Below, one piece after another: positions 16,636 through 24,202 of a stretch of 64,000 nt of DNA. The stretch comes from Woeseia oceani (GTDB lineage: Bacteria > Pseudomonadota > Gammaproteobacteria > Steroidobacterales > Woeseiaceae): contig NZ_CP016268.1 in NCBI RefSeq assembly GCF_001677435.1, forward strand, positions 3,337,001 to 3,401,000, in the 5' to 3' direction. A program made the position numbers and the translations under genes. The notes below the pieces were generated by a model, which saw only the letters and a program-made list of their open reading frames with translations, was not told the DNA's origin and searched no databases. Position 1 is the first letter of the stretch. Each line of letters opens with the position of its first letter.

Positions 16636-17580
16636 TCAGTGGCTGCGACGGCCGAGCGCCTGCTGCAGGCACTCCACCGGGTCGTCGTCAGTGGACATCG
16701 GCATCTGGTGAATCCGGTAGCGCTGGCAATACGCCTCCAGTGCTTCCTGCCGTTGTGCCCAGGCATCGTGATAATCAACGCGCGCGGCACGCGAATAGGT
16801 ATCGATGGACATCTCCCGTTCTGCCGATACCAGGCGATAATGACCGGGTGGCGGCAGCTCGCGTTCCAGCGGATCGCTGACGTTCACCACCAGTACTTCG
16901 CTGTGTCGCGCAACGCCTGACAAATAGGCCTGCGCGGAGCGGTCGAAGCCAAGGAAGTCGCTGATCACAATAACCAGACTGCCCGGACGCGCAACGCGGC
17001 GCAGTGCTGACATGGCCGAAGACAATGGCGCGCTGACGTCACTGTCCGGCACCTGTACTTTGTTCGCCCAGTCGGGGTGACTCGCGAGCTGATGCACGTA
17101 ACGCAATGCTGCCTGACGTCCCAGTCGCGGCTTTAATTCGCGGTGCATGGTGTCGCCGAAAATAATGCCGCCGAGGCGGTCTCCGCGATGGTGCGCCGAC
17201 CACGACAGCAATGCCGCCGCCCGACTTGCCGACACCGATTTGAAACTACCGCGCGTGGCGAAGTGCATGTTGCTGCGCAGATCGACCATGACCAGCACCG
17301 GTCGCTCACGCTCTTCGCGAAACAGCTTGGTGTAGGCCTCGCTGCTGCGGGCCGTCACGCGCCAGTCAATGTTGCGCGGATCGTCGCCGGGCTGGTAGGG
17401 ACGCGACTCGTCGAACTCCATGCCGCGACCTTTGAAGTGCGACACGTACGCACCCGCCTGCAAAGAATTGACACGCAGGACGTCGAGGGCGATGCCACGT
17501 GCCGGCCCGGCCAGCCGTATCAGTCCTTTCTGACTGACGCTGACCGGCGATGCATCCGTAGGTAAGTGGTCGTGGCGCAC
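16636..17580 (-). CDS. DUF58 protein of the MoxR-Bat operon
   Basis: A 314-residue soluble protein with the DUF58 signature RPYQPGDDPRNIDWRVTAR (about residues 60-78), followed by a VWA-like region (VLVMVDLRSNMHFATRG), whose partial MIDAS DLRSNM is degenerate. DUF58 proteins are predicted partners or clients of MoxR ATPases. It starts with GTG, preceded by AAGGA at a 6-base spacing, 26 nt after moxR. The next gene, DUF4381, follows after 18 nt. Confidence 0.92.
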   Translation of the reverse strand: MRHDHLPTDASPVSVSQKGLIRLAGPARGIALDVLRVNSLQAGAYVSHFKGRGMEFDESRPYQPGDDPRNIDWRVTARSSEAYTKLFREERERPVLVMVDLRSNMHFATRGSFKSVSASRAAALLSWSAHHRGDRLGGIIFGDTMHRELKPRLGRQAALRYVHQLASHPDWANKVQVPDSDVSAPLSSAMSALRRVARPGSLVIVISDFLGFDRSAQAYLSGVARHSEVLVVNVSDPLERELPPPGHYRLVSAEREMSIDTYSRAARVDYHDAWAQRQEALEAYCQRYRIHQMPMSTDDDPVECLQQALGRRSH

Positions 17581-17606
17581 GATTCGTCCTTCTGCCGCTC
17601 TCCCGC

Positions 17607-18575
17607 TCAGGGAACGCCGACGCCGTCGAGGATGCGTTCGATAATTGAATCCGGGCTGATGCCATCGGCCTCGGCCTCAAAGCTCAGCACCAGGCGATGC
17701 CGCAGTACGTCGGAGGCGACGGCCTGAATGTCTTCCGGGCCGACGTAGTCACGGCCGGCGAGCCAGGCGTGAGCACGCGAGGCGCGGTCGATGCCCATGC
17801 AGGCACGCGGGCTGGCACCGTACAGCACCTGTCCTGCGAGCGTTGCATCCACGTTTTGCGGGTTGCGGGTCGCCACCACGATATTGACGATGTATTGCTC
17901 AAGTTCGTCCGACAAATGCAGGCCGAGAATCTCCTGCCGGCCGGCCATGACGCTCGCCTGCGACAGTTGTTCGGGCGGCTTGAACGCGTCGCGTTCGCCG
18001 GCCTTGGCTTCGTCACGGTTGAGCCGCAGGATGCGGCGCTCGTCTTCAACGCTCGGGTAGCCCACCTGCACGTGCAGCAGGAAACGGTCGAGCTGAGCTT
18101 CGGGCAGCGGATAGGTACCTTCCTGCTCGATCGGGTTCTGGGTTGCCATCACCATGAACAAGGGCGACAGCGGGTAGCTCTTCTCGCCAACGGTGATCTG
18201 CCGCTCTTCCATCGCCTCGAGCAGCGCGGACTGCACCTTGGCTGGCGCGCGGTTGATTTCGTCCGCGAGGATCAGGTTATGGAACAGCGGGCCGAAACGA
18301 AATTCGAAGCTGCCGTCGGCAGGACGGTAAATTTCCGTACCCGTCAGGTCAGCCGGCAACAAGTCCGGAGTGAACTGCAAGCGGTGGAAATCGCCTTCAA
18401 TACTCTCCGAAAGCACCTTGATAGCACGGGTCTTGGCCAGTCCGGGCGCACCCTCCACCAGCAAATGGCCGTCACACAGCAACGCAATGAGCATGCGATT
18501 GATCAGATGCGCCTGGCCTATGATTAAGCCACTTACGTGCGCTTCGAGCTTTTGGAATTGTTCTGCTACGCTCAT
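17607..18575 (-). CDS. moxR: MoxR-family AAA+ ATPase
   Basis: A 322-residue AAA+ chaperone-like ATPase. Walker A is GAPGLAKT (residues 42-49), Walker B is LILADE (101-106), and ATQNPIEQEGTYPLPEAQLDRF carries sensor 1 and the arginine-finger region. It is first in the leftward operon moxR-DUF58-DUF4381-batA-batB/C-batD and would power assembly or metal insertion of partner proteins through their VWA domains. The frame is open further upstream, but the ATG at 18575 is preceded by GGAG with a 6-nt spacer and gives MSVAEQF, the normal family N-terminus, so I use it. An ATG at 18590 is an alternative. Confidence 0.94.
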   Translation of the reverse strand: MSVAEQFQKLEAHVSGLIIGQAHLINRMLIALLCDGHLLVEGAPGLAKTRAIKVLSESIEGDFHRLQFTPDLLPADLTGTEIYRPADGSFEFRFGPLFHNLILADEINRAPAKVQSALLEAMEERQITVGEKSYPLSPLFMVMATQNPIEQEGTYPLPEAQLDRFLLHVQVGYPSVEDERRILRLNRDEAKAGERDAFKPPEQLSQASVMAGRQEILGLHLSDELEQYIVNIVVATRNPQNVDATLAGQVLYGASPRACMGIDRASRAHAWLAGRDYVGPEDIQAVASDVLRHRLVLSFEAEADGISPDSIIERILDGVGVP

Positions 18576-18814
18576 CCGGTACTCCGACATTGAAAACGGG
18601 CTTGCCAAAAGGCGTGCCATTGTAGGGCCTGCTCCTGCTTATTTGAACCAGACAGTTTTTCCGCTGCATTGTTCAAGGCAGCAGCGGCACCGGCCGCGCT
18701 GGTTGCACGCGAAACCGCTAACCCGAAATGGCCGCGCAATGGCAAATGCATTACGACCACCTTTTGCGACCTACATTGCATAAACTAGGCGCTTTTCCGC
18801 CATTGACCGATTCC

Positions 18815-19345
18815 ATGCGTTTGATAATTGTTTTCGCCGCCCTCATCGCGGCCTGGCCCGCCAGCAGCGATGAGGCCGCGACTGCCTGTGACGACACAGG
18901 CCACTTCGCCGTGCAGCTTTATGGCGATTTGCGCACTGACCTTCGCTGGACGGCGTCTGATCTCACCTGCGAGGGCATGCCGCGACCGTTTGGCAATGGC
19001 GCGCGACTGCGCTTCGCGGGCACCGCTTCGATCGATGGCAGTGATCGTCAGCTCGCCTTCATCGTCGCCTTGCCCGCGCTGCAACCTGGCAAGACGGCCA
19101 ACGAACTGGTTACCACAATCACGTTGATGGAAGAAAACAGCGGTCGTTTCTACAGCAATCAGGACAGCGAAATCTGCTGGTCTGACGTCACTGCGCAGCA
19201 AGCGCTCGACGATTCCGGCCAGCAATACGCTGTCACCGGCATCGCGTACTGCCTCGCGCCACTGGCCGAACTCAACGGCAATGGCAGCGTCACTATTCGC
19301 GAGCTGCGTTACAGTGGCCGCGTGAACTGGCAAGTGGAACCATGA
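18815..19345 (+). CDS. Exported protein of unknown function with four conserved-type cysteines
   Basis: A 176-residue protein with a signal peptide (MRLIIVFAALIAAWPASSDEA). The mature part is mostly beta by pattern and has four cysteines, in TACDD, LTCEG, EICWS and AYCLA, which could form two disulfides in the periplasm. I do not recognise a family. Its stop overlaps the ATG of the following DUF192 gene by 4 nt, so the two are translated together and may work together outside the cytoplasm. The frame extends up to 18728, but only the start at 18815 gives a signal peptide at the N-terminus; no Shine-Dalgarno is evident. Confidence 0.6.
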   Translation: MRLIIVFAALIAAWPASSDEAATACDDTGHFAVQLYGDLRTDLRWTASDLTCEGMPRPFGNGARLRFAGTASIDGSDRQLAFIVALPALQPGKTANELVTTITLMEENSGRFYSNQDSEICWSDVTAQQALDDSGQQYAVTGIAYCLAPLAELNGNGSVTIRELRYSGRVNWQVEP

Positions 19346-19830
19346 TGAAGATGTCCCGACTCCTGATCGCCGCAAGCATCCTGTGCGCGTCCGGCCTCGC
19401 GTTCGCGGACGACGCGCTGGATGCGTTCTTCCCGCAGAGCAGTATCGTTATCAGCGCCAGCAGCAATGCCTGTTACCGCTTTGACATACACCTCGCCATT
19501 AACGACCAGCAACGGCAACGCGGCCTGATGCACGTACGGCAGATGGACGAGTGGCGCGGCATGTTGTTCGTCTATCCGGACAGCGACCGGTACTCGATGT
19601 GGATGAAGAACACCTTCATTCCGCTCGACATGCTGTTTATCCGCAAGGACGGCACCATTTCGTCCATCGCCCGCGATACCGAACCGCAGTCACTGAAATC
19701 GGTGCGGGCCATTGAAGACGTGAGCTACGTGCTGGAGCTGAACGCCGGCACCAGCGATCGCCTCGGCATCAACGCGGGCGATCGCATGTGGTGGTCAGGA
19801 GAGGTGGTGCCGCCGGCTTCAGAGAACTGA
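19342..19830 (+). CDS. Exported DUF192 protein
   Basis: A 162-residue protein with a cleavable signal (LIAASILCASGLAFADDA) and a DUF192 domain at about residues 45-155. Conserved blocks are QQRQRGLMHVRQM, MWMKNTFIPLDMLFI and VSYVLELNAGTSDRLGI. DUF192 proteins are small beta-barrels of unsettled function, usually secreted. The start overlaps the previous exported-protein gene (ATGA). At its 3' end it overlaps the convergent aminotransferase gene by 12 nt, so neither can have a separate terminator there. Confidence 0.9.
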   Translation: MMKMSRLLIAASILCASGLAFADDALDAFFPQSSIVISASSNACYRFDIHLAINDQQRQRGLMHVRQMDEWRGMLFVYPDSDRYSMWMKNTFIPLDMLFIRKDGTISSIARDTEPQSLKSVRAIEDVSYVLELNAGTSDRLGINAGDRMWWSGEVVPPASEN

Positions 19831-21000
19831 GGCTATCGATTCCGCGAGATAGTCAACATTGCCAGGGGTGATACCGGCTACGTTGATACGGCTGGAACCG
19901 ACCATGTAAACGCCGCAATCCTTCTTGAGTTGCTCGACCTGCTCTTCCGAGATACCAACAAAGCAGAACATGCCGTTCGCGCGTTCGATGTGCGAGAAGT
20001 CGTGATCCGGTGCTTTGTCGCGCAACTTTGCTACGAGACCGGTCCGCATCGCCTGCAGCCGCTCGCGCATTTCCTTTACTTCGTTCACCCAGTTCGCGCG
20101 CTGTTCGGCATCGCCGAGTATTGTGCGGACGACAGCTGCACCATGATCGGGCGGCATTGAGTACATCGTGCGTACCAGGTTGTGTGCCTGGCTGCGGACG
20201 ATGCCGGCCGTCTTGGCATTGCTGGTCACAATGGACAGCGAACCGACGCGATCCCGGTAAAGCGCGAAGTTCTTGGAGCACGATGTAGCCACGACCATTT
20301 CCGGCACCATGCCTGCCAGCAGGCGTATGCCATAGGCATCTTCTTCTATGCCTTCCGCAAAGCCCTGGTAGGCAAGGTCCACGAACGGCAGCAGTTTGCG
20401 GCTGGCCAGCAACTCCGCAACGGCCTGCCATTGCTCGCGGCTGAGGTCCATGCCGGTCGGATTGTGGCAACAACCGTGCAGCAGGACGATGTCACCTTCC
20501 GGCGCCTGTGACAGGGTTTCCAGCATTTGCTCGAAGCGGATCGTGCGCGCCTCGGCATCGTAATACGGGTAGGGTTTGAGCGTCAGGCCGGCGCCGGCGA
20601 GCAACGGCACGTGATTCGCCCAGGTCGGGTCGGAATGCCAGACCGTTGCGTTTTCGCGCGCACGGCTGATAACTCCTGCCGCAACCCGCAACGCACCGGA
20701 GCCGCCGGGGGCCTGCAAGGTCATCACGCGCTCGGCCGCAACTTCGTCGCCGAAGGTCAGCTTCTGAATCAGCGCATTGAATTCGGGATCGCCACCCGAA
20801 CCCAGGTAGGTCTTGGTCGTCTGCGTCTCCAGCACCTGTCGCTCCGCCGCTTTTACCGATTTCAGGACCGGTGTTTCGCCGTCTTCGGTGCGGTACACGC
20901 CCACGCCGAGATCGACAGTGTTGCTACGGGCATCATTGGCGTGTTCGGCAATGAGTCTGAGAATCGCGTCGGAAGGCAACGCGTTTAGCGAATCAAACAA
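19819..21000 (-). CDS. tyrB: Aromatic amino acid / aspartate aminotransferase
   Basis: A 393-residue class I aminotransferase that transfers amino groups between aspartate or aromatic amino acids and 2-oxoglutarate. Pyridoxal phosphate lysine K243 lies in SCSKNFALYRDRVG. GCCHNPTGMDL, DLAYQGFAEG and QAPGGSGALRVAAG match the aspartate/tyrosine aminotransferase subfamily I-alpha. The frame begins with TTG at 21000; GGAG seven bases upstream supports it, and the resulting MFDSL start matches the family. It is transcribed alone. aspC and tyrB cannot be separated on sequence inspection, so the symbol is approximate. Confidence 0.92.
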   Translation of the reverse strand: MFDSLNALPSDAILRLIAEHANDARSNTVDLGVGVYRTEDGETPVLKSVKAAERQVLETQTTKTYLGSGGDPEFNALIQKLTFGDEVAAERVMTLQAPGGSGALRVAAGVISRARENATVWHSDPTWANHVPLLAGAGLTLKPYPYYDAEARTIRFEQMLETLSQAPEGDIVLLHGCCHNPTGMDLSREQWQAVAELLASRKLLPFVDLAYQGFAEGIEEDAYGIRLLAGMVPEMVVATSCSKNFALYRDRVGSLSIVTSNAKTAGIVRSQAHNLVRTMYSMPPDHGAAVVRTILGDAEQRANWVNEVKEMRERLQAMRTGLVAKLRDKAPDHDFSHIERANGMFCFVGISEEQVEQLKKDCGVYMVGSSRINVAGITPGNVDYLAESIASVL

Positions 21001-21095
21001 GGTAGTTCTCCGCGGACTGAGGCTGCTTAAGTGTGGGCCGGCGAATTGTACACAGGCTGCGGCGCCCGTGAAGCACTGAAAGCTCTTCTCTCAGG

Positions 21096-21959
21096 TCAGA
21101 CGAGGTCCAGCGGTATTTTCAGGTAGACGACCTGGTTGTCCTCAGCCGGCGGCAGGTTGCCGGCGCGGATATTAATCTGCAAGGCAGGCAGTATCAGCGC
21201 TGGCAGGTTCAGGCCGCGATCTCGGGTCTCGCGCAACTCAATGAACTCTTCGCGGCTGCGACCATTGCCAATGTGGATATTGTTCGCCGCCTGCTCACGG
21301 ACGGTGGTTTCGAATTGCAGCTCACGGCCACCGGGCTGGTAGTCATGACAAACGAACAAGCGGGTATCCGCCGGCAAGCTGAGAATCCGGCTGATTGAAT
21401 CGAACAGCAAACCCGCGTCGCCGCCCGGGAAATCGCAGCGCGCCGTACCCGCATCGGGCATGAACATCGTGTCGCCAATGAATGCCGCATTGCCTATGCG
21501 GTAAGTGACACTGTCGCTGGTGTGGCCGGGGGTTGCGATGACCTCAACCGGCAGCGTACCGATTGAGAAGCTTTCGCCATCGGCAAATAACTGGTCGAAC
21601 TGGTGACCGTCAGGGCGAAACGGCGCCTTCAGATTGAAGATCTTGCCGAAGTGCTCCTGCACACTGCGTATTCCCTCGCCGATCGCCACGTTGCCGCCGA
21701 GGCTTGCGCGTATGTACTGCGCACCGCTCAGGTGGTCGGCATGGGCGTGTGTTTCGAGTATCCATTGCAGCTTCAGGTCACGCGCACCGAGGTATTCCAC
21801 GATATCGCGCGCCTGACTGGCATCGCTGCGTCCCGACACGATGTCGAATCCCAGCACCGGGTCGATTACGGCCGCCGACGCCGTGGCCGGATCGCTGACC
21901 ACGTAGGACAGCGTACCGGTACCGGCGTGATAGAAGTGTTGGATTTCCGGGTTGTTCAT
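21096..21959 (-). CDS. MBL-fold hydrolase, persulfide dioxygenase (ETHE1/BLH)-like
   Basis: A 287-residue metallo-beta-lactamase-fold protein. The metal motif is H71-A-H73-A-D75-H76 in ETHAHADHLSG; ATPGHTSDSVTYRIG supplies a further histidine, and GDTMFMPDAG the bridging aspartate. The HAGTGTLSYVVSDP and AAVIDPVLGFD start and the DAGTARCDFPGGDA loop are those of bacterial persulfide dioxygenase-like proteins, which oxidise glutathione persulfide to sulfite. The ATG at 21959 gives MNNPEIQHFYH, the usual N-terminus; an ATG at 21968 is possible. A GC-rich hairpin directly precedes it, separating it from the HiPIP gene. Confidence 0.85.
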   Translation of the reverse strand: MNNPEIQHFYHAGTGTLSYVVSDPATASAAVIDPVLGFDIVSGRSDASQARDIVEYLGARDLKLQWILETHAHADHLSGAQYIRASLGGNVAIGEGIRSVQEHFGKIFNLKAPFRPDGHQFDQLFADGESFSIGTLPVEVIATPGHTSDSVTYRIGNAAFIGDTMFMPDAGTARCDFPGGDAGLLFDSISRILSLPADTRLFVCHDYQPGGRELQFETTVREQAANNIHIGNGRSREEFIELRETRDRGLNLPALILPALQINIRAGNLPPAEDNQVVYLKIPLDLV

Positions 21960-21969
21960 TCGATACATG

Positions 21970-21990
21970 GCCCCGGCCGAGCGCCGGGGC
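21970..21990. other. GC hairpin between the HiPIP and MBL genes
   Basis: A perfect 8-bp stem, GCCCCGGC / GCCGGGGC, with a 5-nt loop lies 10 nt downstream of the HiPIP stop and right before the MBL start. There is no T tract on the minus strand, so it is probably not a full terminator. It could be an mRNA-stabilising or attenuating hairpin that lets HiPIP message outlast the downstream MBL message. Confidence 0.5.
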
Positions 21991-22000
21991 ATGTTTCAAA

Positions 22001-22324
22001 TCAGGCTTTGGGGGCCCAGACAGAACACCAGCCGTTGGCGTTGACCAGCTTGCCGGGGAAAATCTGGCAGGGTCGCCACTCGTCACCATCGGCACCCTGA
22101 ATCAGTGCGCAGTTTGCGCAGTTCTGGTTCTCGTCAGGCTTGGCCCGCGTAGCCGGGTCCACCGTGCTGGTGTCGTGCGTGTACTTCATCGCCATTGCCG
22201 TCGGATCATCTTCGGTCACGTGCGGCAGGTCCTGTGCCTTTGCTTCCCGACCCGGGCTGACGAAATAACCGGCAGCAGCCACTGCCGACAACTGAATAAA
22301 CTGACGTCTCGCAATCTTACTCAA
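22001..22324 (-). CDS. High-potential iron-sulfur protein (HiPIP)
   Basis: A 107-residue precursor of a small periplasmic electron carrier. The Tat-type leader (RRQFIQLSAVAAAGYF) ends near residue 30. The mature part carries the four [4Fe-4S] ligands C69, C72, C86 and C100 (CANC, RPCQIFPGK, GWCSVW) with the HiPIP spacing. Such proteins feed electrons to cytochrome oxidases or photosynthetic reaction centres, or serve thiosulfate/sulfite-linked respiration. The start codon is TTG, preceded by AGGAGA at a 5- to 6-nt spacing, which is unambiguous. The MBL gene follows on the same strand. Confidence 0.93.
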   Translation of the reverse strand: MSKIARRQFIQLSAVAAAGYFVSPGREAKAQDLPHVTEDDPTAMAMKYTHDTSTVDPATRAKPDENQNCANCALIQGADGDEWRPCQIFPGKLVNANGWCSVWAPKA

Positions 22325-22421
22325 GGGTCTCTCCTTTTTACTTGCGCATTAACAGGCAAATTATCACCAACCCGCCGCGCCATCTTAAAACATTTCTGCT
22401 GCCCGACGACACGCCAGCATC

Positions 22422-22439
22422 GAGATGCGAATGCATCTC
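22422..22439. promoter_or_regulatory. Palindrome, possible Fur-type operator upstream of HiPIP
   Basis: A perfect inverted repeat with 7-bp arms (GAGATGC / GCATCTC) and a 4-bp centre lies about 98 bp upstream of the HiPIP start. Including flanking bases, it matches the extended 7-1-7 Fur pattern (AATGATAATNATTATCATT) at 12 of 18 defined positions by eye. An iron-responsive repressor in front of an iron-sulfur protein gene would make sense. The match is moderate; a simple hairpin or another dimeric regulator is equally possible. Confidence 0.35.
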
Positions 22440-22534
22440 ATTTGTAATCTTGCTGTGCTGGACTGCCGAGCTTGCCTGATCGTTCCTGAACGGCAGCCAA
22501 ACAGCCTTGTGATCCGTGCCAGCATTGCGAACGT

Positions 22535-22560
22535 GCGACTGTGACCGCAATCACAGTCGC
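22535..22560. promoter_or_regulatory. Perfect CRP/FNR-superfamily operator
   Basis: The core TGTGA-CCGCAA-TCACA (22540-22555) matches the E. coli CRP half-sites exactly. The flanks extend the dyad to 10-bp arms with a 6-bp centre (GCGACTGTGA / TCACAGTCGC). The centre is at 22547.5, about 60-62 bp before the start point predicted from the -10 box at 22595, the classical class I activator position. The regulator could be CRP, Vfr or Clp; FNR prefers TTGAT and fits less well. Confidence 0.75.
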
Positions 22561-22571
22561 AAGGTCCAACC

Positions 22572-22600
22572 CTTACATACCGGCGGGACGGCGGCATAAT
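22572..22600 (+). promoter_or_regulatory. Sigma-70-type promoter of the secreted peptidase gene
   Basis: A weak -35 (CTTACA, 22572-22577) and a -10 (CATAAT, 22595-22600) are separated by exactly 17 bp. The weak -35 is typical of activator-dependent promoters, and the CRP-type operator lies immediately upstream. Transcription would start at about 22607-22609. Confidence 0.6.
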
Positions 22601-22711
22601 GTCTCGCAGTACTGCGCCAGACGAAATAAGTAGATGACGCAAGCGGCGCGCCCAGGTCTCAGGCCCGGTGACTCGAGAGCGATGCAACGCAACTACGGCA
22701 CAATTCCAACC

Positions 22712-24202
22712 ATGACTTCGAGCGACACAACGAAACAAGCAACGCTGACCGCAATACTGTACCTCTGGCTGCTCTTGCCGCTGGCCGGCAATGCGTTTGC
22801 CAATGTGACGCCCGCGTTGCATCAGTACACCATCACAGTTAGTGCAGACCTCGAACACATGAGCGTAGAAGCGCGCTTCGACGGACGCGTGCACAGCGTC
22901 GCGGCACGCTCACCCCGTGCCGGCCGTTACCTGGCCGACTTTCAAAACTGCGATGATGACCCACGCCTGCGAATGCGCAACCGGCGCATGATCGTGCCCG
23001 CCGAGGGCATACGCTGCATGAGCTATACCGTCAACTTGCGCGCAGCCGCGAGCGAACAACGTCAGAACCGGGGACTCAGTGCCGACAACATTATCGTGTC
23101 GCCCGCACTCTGGTTGTGGCGTCCGGAAATCACCCACACTTCCGAACTGCTGGTCGATTTCAACTTGCCGACTGGTATCAATGTCGCTGTTCCGTGGCAG
23201 GCATTGGATGAACAGCGCACGACGTACCGTGTGCGCAAGTCGCCAGAGAATGCCGACGTTGCCGCAGCCTTCGGCCGCTTTGATTACCACGAAATTGCCG
23301 TACCCGGCGCAACCTTGCGGGTTAGCCTGCTGCGCGGCGAAACCGCTGTTGATCACAGTGAACTATTGCGCTGGGTGAAAGCAGCAGCGACCGATGTCAG
23401 TCTCGCGTACGGCCGCTTTCCAAACCCCTCACCGCAGGTACTCGTCATTCCGGTCGCCGAGAACTCGCGTCGCAGTGGCGGCGCGGTTCCGTTCGGCCGT
23501 GTGGTGCGCGACGGTGGTGAATCGGTTGAGCTGTACGTTGACCCGGCGCAACCACTGTCGGCGTTTTTGAACGACTGGACGGCAGCACACGAATTCAGCC
23601 ACCTGATGCTGCCCTACGTGAACCGCAATCATCGCTGGATCTCCGAAGGCTTCGCGCAGTACTACCAGAATGTCTTGCTGGCCCGCTCCGGCACCTACGA
23701 CCCGCAACATGCGTGGCAAAAACTGTACGAAGGTTATGCCCGCGGACGCATGTCACGGCCAGAGCTGTCGCCGAATGACGCGGCCGAAGGCGGCAAACGC
23801 GACGCGAACATGAAGGTTTACTGGAGTGGCGCCGCGCTGGCATTGATGGCCGACGTTGCCTTGCGCGAACAAAGCAATGGCCAGCAGACGCTGGACAGCG
23901 TGCTGCAACTATTGCAATCCTGCTGCCTGCCATCCGACCGGGTCTGGAGCGGTCCCGAATTGTTTGCGACGCTCGATGATCTCAGCGGGCGCACGGTATT
24001 CATGCCGTTGTACCGGCGGTATGCCGATGCGGCCGGGTTTCCGGACACGAGCCCGGTATTCGCCGAGTTGGGTTTGAAAGTCGAAGACGGTCGGGTCAGG
24101 TTGTTGCGCGATGCGAACCTGATGGCCATACGCAGCGCAATTACTGAAGTGGATTCGGCAACGGCCAGCTGGCGGCAGCAGCTCGCGTCAAACATTCCTT
24201 AG
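22712..24202 (+). CDS. Secreted gluzincin-type zinc metallopeptidase
   Basis: A 496-residue exported protein. From this start a signal peptide is read (TLTAILYLWLLLPLAGNAFA). A beta-rich N-terminal domain is followed by a zinc-peptidase helix with H293-E294-F295-S296-H297 and, 14 residues further on, W-I-S-E312-G-F, whose glutamate should be the third zinc ligand. This arrangement is that of M1/M61-like aminopeptidases, although the spacing is shorter than in M1. Two adjacent cysteines (QSCCLP) occur later. The frame is open to an ATG at 22634, and another at 22682 has a GAG-rich leader, so the true start is uncertain. It is preceded by the CRP-type promoter. The 3' end overlaps the convergent membrane-protein gene by 4 nt. 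Confidence 0.8.
   Translation: MTSSDTTKQATLTAILYLWLLLPLAGNAFANVTPALHQYTITVSADLEHMSVEARFDGRVHSVAARSPRAGRYLADFQNCDDDPRLRMRNRRMIVPAEGIRCMSYTVNLRAAASEQRQNRGLSADNIIVSPALWLWRPEITHTSELLVDFNLPTGINVAVPWQALDEQRTTYRVRKSPENADVAAAFGRFDYHEIAVPGATLRVSLLRGETAVDHSELLRWVKAAATDVSLAYGRFPNPSPQVLVIPVAENSRRSGGAVPFGRVVRDGGESVELYVDPAQPLSAFLNDWTAAHEFSHLMLPYVNRNHRWISEGFAQYYQNVLLARSGTYDPQHAWQKLYEGYARGRMSRPELSPNDAAEGGKRDANMKVYWSGAALALMADVALREQSNGQQTLDSVLQLLQSCCLPSDRVWSGPELFATLDDLSGRTVFMPLYRRYADAAGFPDTSPVFAELGLKVEDGRVRLLRDANLMAIRSAITEVDSATASWRQQLASNIP

Larger units (their letters stand above)
22325..22711. other. Regulatory spacer between HiPIP and the secreted peptidase
   Basis: This 387-bp gene-free stretch is not empty. 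It holds the HiPIP ribosome binding site at its left end, a 7-bp-arm palindrome at 22422-22439, a perfect TGTGA-N6-TCACA palindrome at 22535-22560 and a well-spaced promoter at 22572-22600. Two in-frame ATGs for the peptidase (22634, 22682) also fall inside it. I see no additional gene. Confidence 0.7.

Noticed and set aside
18785-19375. 196-codon minus-strand frame opposite the exported protein gene
   Set aside because: The plus-strand frame has a signal peptide, the coupling with DUF192 and a sensible cysteine pattern; the minus frame has none.
22634-22712. Start of the metallopeptidase at 22634
   Set aside because: It would put about 26 residues ahead of the signal peptide. An N-terminal signal needs a start nearer 22682 or 22712; not ruled out, so recorded as an alternative.
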